Source: Dreissena polymorpha (lineage: Eukaryota; Mollusca; Bivalvia; Myida; Dreissenidae). From it: a DNA stretch of 64,000 nt. Location of the stretch: contig NC_068355.1 of assembly GCF_020536995.1 (NCBI RefSeq), forward strand, positions 5,067,764-5,131,763, in the 5' to 3' direction. Every line of letters starts with the position of its first letter. Positions within the stretch are counted from its first letter, which is position 1. Made by a program: the position numbers and the translations under genes. Below, piece by piece: positions 49,860 to 63,000 of the stretch. The notes beneath the pieces are model-generated. The model did no database searches. It had not been told where the DNA came from and saw only the letters and a program-made list of their open reading frames with translations.

Positions 49860-50290
49860 TCTTTCTAGATAGTGTGTTCAGTTTTGAGATCCGTGGTGAG
49901 ATCTATTCTGATGTCTTTTCGTCTCGTCGTACCCTGTTATTAGCTCTCTGTGAATTCCGTTCTGTGCTCTATGTAGTGCTCCATAACATCCATATCAGCG
50001 TCCGTTGTGAACCGTGGTTTGGGACCTCCGTTTTGTTCTCTACTGGGTTTTCCGTTTTGAGATTCAATGTGATATCCATTATGTGATTCACTGTACTCTC
50101 CGTTTTTTTATATATTGTGTGATCTAATGTAAGTTTGGTTGTGTTCTCCGTTGTGTGCCCGATTGTATGCTCCGTTAAACGTTTGGTTGTATGCACCGTC
50201 TGATGTGCAGTGGTGTGATTAGTTCTGTGCTCGTTTCCTAACTCCGCTATGCGCGCCGTTATGTGCTCCGTTCTGTGCCACAGTGTGGCG
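49860..50290. repeat. Degenerate tccgtt/tgtg minisatellite (unit C)
   Basis: It is a near-identical copy of 13600-14030. Confidence 0.6.
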
Positions 50291-50888
50291 TTCGCTGTTT
50301 CCTCCCTTGTTTTGTTTCGTTATTTGCTCACTTTGTTAAATGCAGACAAACAAATGGATGGACAGACAAATGGTTTACCTATATAAAATTCAAGAAAACC
50401 TGTGACATTGAATTAATGCAGATGTTGCTGATCCGGACCTGCGTTCAGCATCTGCTAAGACAGTTCGCGTTCACTAAGATGAATATGTTAAACTAAAAGC
50501 GTATTTTATTTGAAGGATGTCTTTGTATAACATTAAAATAATCAGGCAACTGCGGATTAACACACCAATATTTCAACAGATACACAAACTACTATTGTAA
50601 TCAAGAGTTACACGTAGTACATCGCCTCGAAACATAGATTCATAACAGGATGAATTTCAACGTTCTCAATAAACTTAACATAAACATATGTTGTAACATA
50701 ACAAAACAATCTTTCTACAACAAGTACTTATAACAATTTAAGTATGAAGAACGCAGAATATGTGGGAGATAATTTTATAAATGGGAAAGCTTTGCTCACT
50801 CTAAAAGGGTCGTTTTTAGAGACATGAATGCATAGAGGCACAATTATATATTGAGGTTAATGTTACATAAAAAAGTTGACTGTACATA

Positions 50889-51018
50889 TCAAATAGTATA
50901 TAGGTTCGCCATTATGTGCACGTAATTCTTCGTGGTGTTTGAGAATACCAAGTTATATTGAAGTGAATTCAGCCCTTCAGTTGCCATTCTCGTCTTCGCC
51001 TCCTCCAAAAGCTTGAAT
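50889..51018 (-). CDS. B4GALT-like: Gene 4 exon 6: C-terminus and stop
   Basis: It is 130 bp and encodes FKLLEEAKTRMATEGLNSLQ through NLYTI and TGA. A possible AATAAA on the minus strand lies at 50505-50510. Confidence 0.84.
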
Positions 51019-54000
51019 CTGTAAAAGACAAATACAAATGAGCCGCGCTCTGTGAAAATGGGCTTTAAGTGTCGTCACTGATTAGCCCGTGCAGTCCGCA
51101 TAGATTAATCAGGGACGGCACTTTCCGCCTAAACTGAATTTTTGCTTAAAAGAAACTTTCTTTAAACACAAAATATCATAAAAGCGGACAGTGTCCTTTA
51201 TGATTAGCCTGTGCGCACTGGGACGACATTTTACGCACATGCATTAAACCCCTTTTTAACAGAGTACGGTCAGAATGCATTTTTGTGTGATTTAATAGTT
51301 AACGACAAGGCAATCAATACGACAACATAATAATTACAAACATCGACCCACCTCATTTGCGAGGGTATTTCCTTCTGGTGCCTTATCATTTTATATCTAC
51401 CTGCTCCTAAAGGTGGTCGACGAACTTTGAAGCCATTTTCGAGAATTCTATTAAAGACATACAGCTACGTTAGTTATTTATTATGATAAAATTACAATAA
51501 AAAACATTTTTATATAATCCTTAGAACAAATATTCTGATTTAAATTTTGTTTGGTTTGAAACAAAATACTAGACATTAGTACGTCTGGGAAGGTATTACT
51601 GTACCTTACTGACATGTCATCATCCTCGCCTCCCCATCCGAGGTAGAGATTGGAGAAGCCATTCACCAGCTGGAAGACTGTTTTATTCATGGCTAGGACT
51701 CCTCCAACAAAAGAGGAATATGGGATCCTAAAATATTCACCATATGTCATTATGTGCCCTGTTAATTGTCTCTGTATTATAAACTAAACATTTTCATGAG
51801 GAAATCAAACACGGTTATCTTTATTTGGTTGAAAGGTGCATTCGTTAGTTAATAATTAAATGCTTCGGGTTTCGACGAGTCGGCACTTAAAGCACACCGG
51901 TCTCCAATAGACCGGGCATATGATTGAATTGCGTTTTTTTTTCTAAACACAATTAAACATTCATAATAGAATGTGGGCATTATTTAAAAAAACACTTCCG
52001 AGATTGTAAAATGTTAAAGTATATCAGATTGATTATGGATAATCATTTATCTAAATCGGTTATATTACAGCATTTTGAGGCTTGCATTGATGCTTTTGGA
52101 AATACTTGTCAATGACATAACGTTTAAAATACGCTTGACATTTTAATACCGTGAGTGATCTAGAAGTATCGAGTAAGCTTTTACTCCTTAAGGTCGCTAG
52201 TTCGAATTCCGATGAAGGCACACTTTCGTTATACACTATTGTCTCGATCAAATGCCTATTATTTACTATACTGCATGCAAAATGATGTCGTTGTGTTGGT
52301 TCAATCAGTTAACGACACGTGAAACACTAGATTTACAGTGATGAAAAGTAATAACAACCTATAATTGAACGAACTCATAGCCGGGGACATGTGCTTGGGC
52401 TGGTCCTCGCATTGATAAAGGTTTGTGTCATTCTCCGGAATTAGATCGACATCATGGAAAATAAAGCAGTCAAAGTCGCCGTACTTTGAGGACTCGTTGT
52501 ATCCGACGTTGAACAGCTTGGCTCGATTGAACGCTCCACTGGGGTCCTTTATGATATCAAAAATGCTATAGCTATACATGTCATATATCGGAACATGCAT
52601 AATGATCAGAATCATTATATGCTATTGCATTACATTTTTTTATCTTACCATTTAATAAAAGGTAAACATTTCAGTAAACATTGCATTGCTATTTTGAAAC
52701 AGCTTTCGGGTATTATTTAACGTATACAGTCTGTTTCGTTTCATTTAAAGCATGTTCACAAATTATCTGACATTCGTTTTCATGAGACTGTACGTTTTAT
52801 TACAATCACCTGTTCTATAAGAAACATCCTAAAATCTACAAGCTGGCGTTGCAAGAAAGGAAATATTCTAGATATAAATATCGGCAGCTGTGAAGGTCGG
52901 TTTCTGTACGGAACCACGAGCGCGACCATTTGTTTGGAACTAACTGGCTTGGAAGACGGATATGTAGACACTGAAAATATACGAAGATGATTCCACACTG
53001 TAAATCCGACATTTTAATGATGATTCATCATCTCGATTATGTTGTTCACAATAATCTCTAACAAATCAATATAGCTCATTTGTTTTCAAAACAAAAGTAA
53101 AAACTACTGTATAACAAACGAACATACAGCAGAGTGAAGAGTGAAGAAGCATGATTAAAGACTAATTTTAAGCACATGAAAATATAGTAAATACATGAAA
53201 TATGCGGGTAACAAAATCTTAAAACATTAATGTTTAAATTAAATTTAAGCAGACGTAGTTACGGAATACCTAAAAAAACGGATTCGCCAATCAAATACTA
53301 GTAACTCGAATTTAAATTCAATTTCATTGCATTTTTCTTGGAGTCTTAGAACAGAACAAGAGTTAATATCTTCACGTTTATCGTATCTGCAATCTCAGCA
53401 CTCGGTTTATGTCGCAAGTATTCGCCTTTTGAATAGCTACACATCCGTAATGAAATACACGTTCATTATCTTACACCTGCTATGTGTAGGTGCTGAGCCT
53501 GCATGAAGTATAGTGTTTATTTAAATGGTGCCGTTGACTTTTTAATAGTCAATGTCACATCATCAACATTTTAACTTAAACGGTATGCATAAACAAACAG
53601 AAATATGTAAGGTCCTACGTAGATCACTAAGGAAAACCGTACGTAGCAAATTAAGTTTCAGATGCTATTTAACTGATGTTAATTAGTCGAGTACCATTTG
53701 TTACCTATGATCTCAAGATGGCACGATTAATATGACGAGCGTCCTTGACGAATTTGGCTTTCTACATATATAATTTATTCAAAATGGTACAACCGAACAT
53801 CCACTTTATATAAATTCCTGCTCAGGTAATAGTCATTTTGTCGTAGAAAAGTAGTTTATTTAGTTAATATTTAGCTATAATTTCTTTTTAAACAACGTCC
53901 ATGTTCATTAAGTTAAGATTAATAAAACGACACCCGCAATTAACACATTATATTTACAATAATAGCGGGCTTTCTCCATCCAAACATCTTGATTTTAATT

Positions 54001-57000
54001 TACATGCTCTTTGTCAGGAAGCTATTACACATCATATATAAACATGAAAATAATGCTTAGATCTTTTCCACTTATTGAAAGAGAGTTTAAGGTGCATTCT
54101 TTTTTAGTAAATGCTTCAAAAACTGTTTGTTAAATCTTGTTTGAACTTGATATTGGAGTTTTCTTGCGTCATATTGTATGTTACTATAAGCGGTTAACGT
54201 TAAGTTCCCTTGCGTTATTTTTTTTATGTAATCCTTACGACGACGTATTCATGGATTAAACATAGCTATAGTTTTATTTAATGCATGCCTTTTCTAGAAA
54301 ATTTATAAAACGACATATCAAGCCAGTTTGCTGTAAATAAATGTAGCAACATATGTGAGCAATGCGTTTTAATAGCCTGTAAACGTCTGAAAAGATGAAT
54401 AATTGTACTGATTATATAAATATGTGACTGTGCGATGAAAAATTAAAAATATTAATTATAAAACAAATGTGCCAAGATATTCGAAACAGGGCTCTTATTT
54501 CTTAATTAATGCACAAGCCACATATTTTTAAAGAACTCGCTATTACGCCGTGTAAAGACGTGGTTGTTTTCATTAACAGACCACATTCATTTTTATTGGC
54601 GATCCAAAACTTTATTTTGGTTTAGTTTTCGAAACAATTAGCTATATTATGATCATATTCGAAAACGCCTTACTTTAAAGAAATAAAAACGGTTTAGAAG
54701 ATTTCTGTATTTGAGCATCCTAAAGAGAAATAAACTGTGTCCAGCAAAAATAATATAAGCAGGTTATGGCCTCCAACCTAACCTTTTGTTGACACTACTT
54801 GAAAAAAAAGTATTGTTTTCCCTCAAATGATATATTGGAATCTGAGCAGAAACAGTTCCTTATCAAAACAATAATAATTATATTTTAATTTAGAATCCTT
54901 CTCTTTAAAGATAAATGATATTTTTAATAAGTGAGGGTTCTCTTTAAATTAAGTTATAATAATTCCTGGGTCTCTGAAGCATTGGATATCTATAGAGTGA
55001 ACAATTCAAAACTTTCTATGAAAGCAGTTGTTTTAATGAAGACAGAGTGTCAACTGGGTCTCTGAAGCATTGGATATCTATAGAGTGAACAATTCAAAAC
55101 TTTCTATGAAAGCAGTTGTTTTAATGAAGACAGAGTGTCAACTGGGTCTCTGAAGCATTGGATATCTATAGAGTGAACAATTCAAAACTTTGTATGAAAG
55201 CAGTTGTTTTAATGAAGACAGAGTGTCAACTGGGTCTCTGAAGCATTGGATATCTATAGAGTGAACAATTCAAAACTTTCTATGAAAGCAGTTGTTTTAA
55301 TGAAGACAGAGTGTCAACTGGGTCTCTGAAGCATTGGATATCTATAGAGTGAACAATTCAAAACTTTCTATGAAAGCAGTTGTTTTAATGAAGACAGAGT
55401 GTCAACTGGGTCTCTGAAGCATTGGATATCTATAGAGTGAACAATTCAAAACTTTCTATGAAAGCAGTTGTTTTAATGAAGACAGAGTGTCAACTGGGTC
55501 TCTGAAGCATTGGATATCTATAGAGTGAACAATTCAAAACTTTCTATGAAAGCAGTTGTTTTAATGAAGACAGAGTGTCAACTGGGTCTCTGAAGCATTG
55601 GATATCTATAGAGTGAACAATTCAAAACTTTCTATGAAAGCAGTTGTTTTAATGAAGACAGAGTGTCAACTGGGTCTCTGAAGCATTGGATATCTATAGA
55701 GTGAACAATTCAAAACTTTCTATGAAAGCAGTTGTTTTAATGAAGACAGAGTGTCAACTGGGTCTCTGAAGCATTGGATATCTATAGAGTGAACAATTCA
55801 AAACTTTCTATGAAAGCAGTTGTTTTAATGAAGACAGAGTGTCAACTGGGTCTCTGAAGCATTGGATATCTATAGAGTGAACAATTCAAAACTTTCTATG
55901 AAAGCAGTTGTTTTAATGAAGACAGAGTGTCAACTGGGTCTCTGAAGCATTGGATATCTATAGAGTGAACAATTCAAAACTTTCTATGAAAGCAGTTGTT
56001 TTAATGAAGACAGAGTGTCAACTGGGTCTCTGAAGCATTGGATATCTATAGAGTGAACAATTCAAAACTTTCTATGAAAGCAGTTGTTTTAATGAAGACA
56101 GAGTGTCAACTGGGTCTCTGAAGCATTGGATATCTATAGAGTGAACAATTCAAAACTTTCTATGAAAGCAGTTGTTTTAATGAAGACAGAGTGTCAACTG
56201 GGTCTCTGAAGCATTGGATATCTATAGAGTGAACAATTCAAAACTTTCTATGAAAGCAGTTGTTTTAATGAAGACAGAGTGTCAACTGGGTCTCTGAAGC
56301 ATTGGATATCTATAGAGTGAACAATTCAAAACTTTCTATGAAAGCAGTTGTTTTAATGAAGACAGAGTGTCAACTGGGTCTCTGAAGCATTGGATATCTA
56401 TAGAGTGAACAATTCAAAACTTTCTATGAAAGCAGTTGTTTTAATGAAGACAGAGTGTCAACTGGGTCTCTGAAGCATTGGATATCTATAGAGTGAACAA
56501 TTCAAAACTTTCTATGAAAGCAGTTGTTTTAATGAAGACAGAGTGTCAACTGGGTCTCTGAAGCATTGGATATCTATAGAGTGAACAATTCAAAACTTTC
56601 TATGAAAGCAGTTGTTTTAATGAAGACAGAGTGTCAACTGGGTCTCTGAAGCATTGGATATCTATAGAGTGAACAATTCAAAACTTTCTATGAAAGCAGT
56701 TGTTTTAATGAAGACAGAGTGTCAACTGGGTCTCTGAAGCATTGGATATCTATAGAGTGAACAATTCAAAACTTTCTATGAAAGCAGTTGTTTTAATGAA
56801 GACAGAGTGTCAACTGGGTCTCTGAAGCATTGGATATCTATAGAGTGAACAATTCAAAACTTTCTATGAAAGCAGTTGTTTTAATGAAGACAGAGTGTCA
56901 ACTGGGTCTCTGAAGCATTGGATATCTATAGAGTGAACAATTCAAAACTTTCTATGAAAGCAGTTGTTTTAATGAAGACAGAGTGTCAACTGGGTCTCTG

Positions 57001-60000
57001 AAGCATTGGATATCTATAGAGTGAACAATTCAAAACTTTCTATGAAAGCAGTTGTTTTAATGAAGACAGAGTGTCAACTGGGTCTCTGAAGCATTGGATA
57101 TCTATAGAGTGAACAATTCAAAACTTTCTATGAAAGCAGTTGTTTTAATGAAGACAGAGTGTCAACTGGGTCTCTGAAGCATTGGATATCTATAGAGTGA
57201 ACAATTCAAAACTTTCTATGAAAGCAGTTGTTTTAATGAAGACAGAGTGTCAACTGGGTCTCTGAAGCATTGGATATCTATAGAGTGAACAATTCAAAAC
57301 TTTCTATGAAAGCAGTTGTTTTAATGAAGACAGAGTGTCAACTGGGTCTCTGAAGCATTGGATATCTATAGAGTGAACAATTCAAAACTTTCTATGAAAG
57401 CAGTTGTTTTAATGAAGACAGAGTGTCAACTGGGTCTCTGAAGCATTGGATATCTATAGAGTGAACAATTCAAAACTTTCTATGAAAGCAGTTGTTTTAA
57501 TGAAGACAGAGTGTCAACTGGGTCTCTGAAGCATTGGATATCTATAGAGTGAACAATTCAAAACTTTCTATGAAAGCAGTTGTTTTAATGAAGACAGAGT
57601 GTCAACTGGGTCTCTGAAGCATTGGATATCTATAGAGTGAACAATTCAAAACTTTCTATGAAAGCAGTTGTTTTAATGAAGACAGAGTGTCAACTGGGTC
57701 TCTGAAGCATTGGATATCTATAGAGTGAACAATTCAAAACTTTCTATGAAAGCAGTTGTTTTAATGAAGACAGAGTGTCAACTGGGTCTCTGAAGCATTG
57801 GATATCTATAGAGTGAACAATTCAAAACTTTCTATGAAAGCAGTTGTTTTAATGAAGACAGAGTGTCAACTGGGTCTCTGAAGCATTGGATATCTATAGA
57901 GTGAACAATTCAAAACTTTCTATGAAAGCAGTTGTTTTAATGAAGACAGAGTGTCAACTGGGTCTCTGAAGCATTGGATATCTATAGAGTGAACAATTCA
58001 AAACTTTTTATGAAAGCAGTTGTTTTAATGAAGACAGAGTGTCAACTGGGTCTCTGAAGCATTGGATATCTATAGAGTGAACAATTCAAAACTTTCTATG
58101 AAAGCAGTTGTTTTAATGAAGACAGAGTGTCAACTGGGTCTCTGAAGCATTGGATATCTATAGAGTGAACAATTCAAAACTTTCTATGAAAGCAGTTGTT
58201 TTAATGAAGACAGAGTGTCAACTGGGTCTCTGAAGCATTGGATATCTATAGAGTGAACAATTCAAAACTTTCTATGAAAGCAGTTGTTTTAATGAAGACA
58301 GAGTGTCAACTGGGTCTCTGAAGCATTGGATATCTATAGAGTGAACAATTCAAAACTTTCTATGAAAGCAGTTGTTTTAATGAAGACAGAGTGTCAACTG
58401 GGTCTCTGAAGCATTGGATATCTATAGAGTGAACAATTCAAAACTTTCTATGAAAGCAGTTGTTTTAATGAAGACAGAGTGTCAACTGGGTCTCTGAAGC
58501 ATTGGATATCTATAGAGTGAACAATTCAAAACTTTCTATGAAAGCAGTTGTTTTAATGAAGACAGAGTGTCAACTGGGTCTCTGAAGCATTGGATATCTA
58601 TAGAGTGAACAATTCAAAACTTTCTATGAAAGCAGTTGTTTTAATGAAGACAGAGTGTCAACTGGGTCTCTGAAGCATTGGATATCTATAGAGTGAACAA
58701 TTCAAAACTTTCTATGAAAGCAGTTGTTTTAATGAAGACAGAGTGTCAACTGGGTCTCTGAAGCATTGGATATCTATAGAGTGAACAATTCAAAACTTTC
58801 TATGAAAGCAGTTGTTTTAATGAAGACAGAGTGTCAACTGGGTCTCTGAAGCATTGGATATCTATAGAGTGAACAATTCAAAACTTTCTATGAAAGCAGT
58901 TGTTTTAATGAAGACAGAGTGTCAACTGGGTCTCTGAAGCATTGGATATCTATAGAGTGAACAATTCAAAACTTTCTATGAAAGCAGTTGTTTTAATGAA
59001 GACAGAGTGTCAACTGGGTCTCTGAAGCATTGGATATCTATAGAGTGAACAATTCAAAACTTTCTATGAAAGCAGTTGTTTTAATGAAGACAGAGTGTCA
59101 ACTGGGTCTCTGAAGCATTGGATATCTATAGAGTGAACAATTCAAAACTTTCTATGAAAGCAGTTGTTTTAATGAAGACAGAGTGTCAACTGGGTCTCTG
59201 AAGCATTGGATATCTATAGAGTGAACAATTCAAAACTTTCTATGAAAGCAGTTGTTTTAATGAAGACAGAGTGTCAACTGGGTCTCTGAAGCATTGGATA
59301 TCTATAGAGTGAACAATTCAAAACTTTCTATGAAAGCAGTTGTTTTAATGAAGACAGAGTGTCAACTGGGTCTCTGAAGCATTGGATATCTATAGAGTGA
59401 ACAATTCAAAACTTTCTATGAAAGCAGTTGTTTTAATGAAGACAGAGTGTCAACTGGGTCTCTGAAGCATTGGATATCTATAGAGTGAACAATTCAAAAC
59501 TTTCTATGAAAGCAGTTGTTTTAATGAAGACAGAGTGTCAACTGGGTCTCTGAAGCATTGGATATCTATAGAGTGAACAATTCAAAACTTTCTATGAAAG
59601 CAGTTGTTTTAATGAAGACAGAGTGTCAACTGGGTCTCTGAAGCATTGGATATCTATAGAGTGAACAATTCAAAACTTTCTATGAAAGCAGTTGTTTTAA
59701 TGAAGACAGAGTGTCAACTGGGTCTCTGAAGCATTGGATATCTATAGAGTGAACAATTCAAAACTTTCTATGAAAGCAGTTGTTTTAATGAAGACAGAGT
59801 GTCAACTGGGTCTCTGAAGCATTGGATATCTATAGAGTGAACAATTCAAAACTTTCTATGAAAGCAGTTGTTTTAATGAAGACAGAGTGTCAACTGGGTC
59901 TCTGAAGCATTGGATATCTATAGAGTGAACAATTCAAAACTTTCTATGAAAGCAGTTGTTTTAATGAAGACAGAGTGTCAACTGGGTCTCTGAAGCATTG

Positions 60001-63000
60001 GATATCTATAGAGTGAACAATTCAAAACTTTCTATGAAAGCAGTTGTTTTAATGAAGACAGAGTGTCAACTGGGTCTCTGAAGCATTGGATATCTATAGA
60101 GTGAACAATTCAAAACTTTCTATGAAAGCAGTTGTTTTAATGAAGACAGAGTGTCAACTGGGTCTCTGAAGCATTGGATATCTATAGAGTGAACAATTCA
60201 AAACTTTCTATGAAAGCAGTTGTTTTAATGAAGACAGAGTGTCAACTGGGTCTCTGAAGCATTGGATATCTATAGAGTGAACAATTCAAAACTTTCTATG
60301 AAAGCAGTTGTTTTAATGAAGACAGAGTGTCAACTGGGTCTCTGAAGCATTGGATATCTATAGAGTGAACAATTCAAAACTTTCTATGAAAGCAGTTGTT
60401 TTAATGAAGACAGAGTGTCAACTGGGTCTCTGAAGCATTGGATATCTATAGAGTGAACAATTCAAAACTTTCTATGAAAGCAGTTGTTTTAATGAAGACA
60501 GAGTGTCAACTGGGTCTCTGAAGCATTGGATATCTATAGAGTGAACAATTCAAAACTTTCTATGAAAGCAGTTGTTTTAATGAAGACAGAGTGTCAACTG
60601 GGTCTCTGAAGCATTGGATATCTATAGAGTGAACAATTCAAAACTTTCTATGAAAGCAGTTGTTTTAATGAAGACAGAGTGTCAACTGGGTCTCTGAAGC
60701 ATTGGATATCTATAGAGTGAACAATTCAAAACTTTCTATGAAAGCAGTTGTTTTAATGAAGACAGAGTGTCAACTGGGTCTCTGAAGCATTGGATATCTA
60801 TAGAGTGAACAATTCAAAACTTTCTATGAAAGCAGTTGTTTTAATGAAGACAGAGTGTCAACTGGGTCTCTGAAGCATTGGATATCTATAGAGTGAACAA
60901 TTCAAAACTTTCTATGAAAGCAGTTGTTTTAATGAAGACAGAGTGTCAACTGGGTCTCTGAAGCATTGGATATCTATAGAGTGAACAATTCAAAACTTTC
61001 TATGAAAGCAGTTGTTTTAATGAAGACAGAGTGTCAACTGGGTCTCTGAAGCATTGGATATCTATAGAGTGAACAATTCAAAACTTTCTATGAAAGCAGT
61101 TGTTTTAATGAAGACAGAGTGTCAACTGGGTCTCTGAAGCATTGGATATCTATAGAGTGAACAATTCAAAACTTTCTATGAAAGCAGTTGTTTTAATGAA
61201 GACAGAGTGTCAACTGGGTCTCTGAAGCATTGGATATCTATAGAGTGAACAATTCAAAACTTTCTATGAAAGCAGTTGTTTTAATGAAGACAGAGTGTCA
61301 ACTGGGTCTCTGAAGCATTGGATATCTATAGAGTGAACAATTCAAAACTTTCTATGAAAGCAGTTGTTTTAATGAAGACAGAGTGTCAACTGGGTCTCTG
61401 AAGCATTGGATATCTATAGAGTGAACAATTCAAAACTTTCTATGAAAGCAGTTGTTTTAATGAAGACAGAGTGTCAACTGGGTCTCTGAAGCATTGGATA
61501 TCTATAGAGTGAACAATTCAAAACTTTCTATGAAAGCAGTTGTTTTAATGAAGACAGAGTGTCAACTGGGTCTCTGAAGCATTGGATATCTATAGAGTGA
61601 ACAATTCAAAACTTTCTATGAAAGCAGTTGTTTTAATGAAGACAGAGTGTCAACTGGGTCTCTGAAGCATTGGATATCTATAGAGTGAACAATTCAAAAC
61701 TTTCTATGAAAGCAGTTGTTTTAATGAAGACAGAGTGTCAACTGGGTCTCTGAAGCATTGGATATCTATAGAGTGAACAATTCAAAACTTTCTATGAAAG
61801 CAGTTGTTTTAATGAAGACAGAGTGTCAACTGGGTCTCTGAAGCATTGGATATCTATAGAGTGAACAATTCAAAACTTTCTATGAAAGCAGTTGTTTTAA
61901 TGAAGACAGAGTGTCAACTGGGTCTCTGAAGCATTGGATATCTATAGAGTGAACAATTCAAAACTTTCTATGAAAGCAGTTGTTTTAATGAAGACAGAGT
62001 GTCAACTGGGTCTCTGAAGCATTGGATATCTATAGAGTGAACAATTCAAAACTTTCTATGAAAGCAGTTGTTTTAATGAAGACAGAGTGTCAACTGGGTC
62101 TCTGAAGCATTGGATATCTATAGAGTGAACAATTCAAAACTTTCTATGAAAGCAGTTGTTTTAATGAAGACAGAGTGTCAACTGGGTCTCTGAAGCATTG
62201 GATATCTATAGAGTGAACAATTCAAAACTTTCTATGAAAGCAGTTGTTTTAATGAAGACAGAGTGTCAACTGGGTCTCTGAAGCATTGGATATCTATAGA
62301 GTGAACAATTCAAAACTTTCTATGAAAGCAGTTGTTTTAATGAAGACAGAGTGTCAACTGGGTCTCTGAAGCATTGGATATCTATAGAGTGAACAATTCA
62401 AAACTTTCTATGAAAGCAGTTGTTTTAATGAAGACAGAGTGTCAACTGGGTCTCTGAAGCATTGGATATCTATAGAGTGAACAATTCAAAACTTTCTATG
62501 AAAGCAGTTGTTTTAATGAAGACAGAGTGTCAACTGGGTCTCTGAAGCATTGGATATCTATAGAGTGAACAATTCAAAACTTTCTATGAAAGCAGTTGTT
62601 TTAATGAAGACAGAGTGTCAACTGGGTCTCTGAAGCATTGGATATCTATAGAGTGAACAATTCAAAACTTTCTATGAAAGCAGTTGTTTTAATGAAGACA
62701 GAGTGTCAACCGCAGTATTTAAAAAGTTACATTACGTTAAAAGTTGATTTCCTGCATTTACATGTTTGTTCTGTTCTTAAAATAAATAACGCTTCAGAAT
62801 TTTGTAGGTGGTCTCTGAAAACCCGAAGCCCGGAATTACATTTAACATACGTCATATGAATAAGAGAACACAATATTGCCGGAGTGATTAACTGCAAAAC
62901 AGGTTCGAATGAAATGTTTATCGCAATATCATTTATTTTGGAACCAATTTCCGTCGCATTTGTCATATTTAGATCACTTGATTTCTTCCCATTGTAATCG

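Larger units (their letters stand above)
36248..53599. repeat. Tandem unit C of the array
   Basis: Positions 36248 to about 51500 repeat 1 to about 15240 almost base for base (offset 36,247 rising to 36,260). From about 51.8 kb onward the sequence departs strongly from both A and B, with frequent substitutions and small indels, so the unit is a mosaic of very recent and older copies. It holds exon 1 of gene 3 and exons 2-6 of gene 4. Confidence 0.88.

Noticed and set aside
54966-62709. Satellite as a CRISPR-like array or a repetitive coding sequence
   Set aside because: There are no spacers, every unit is the same, the period is not a multiple of 3 and the unit contains stops.
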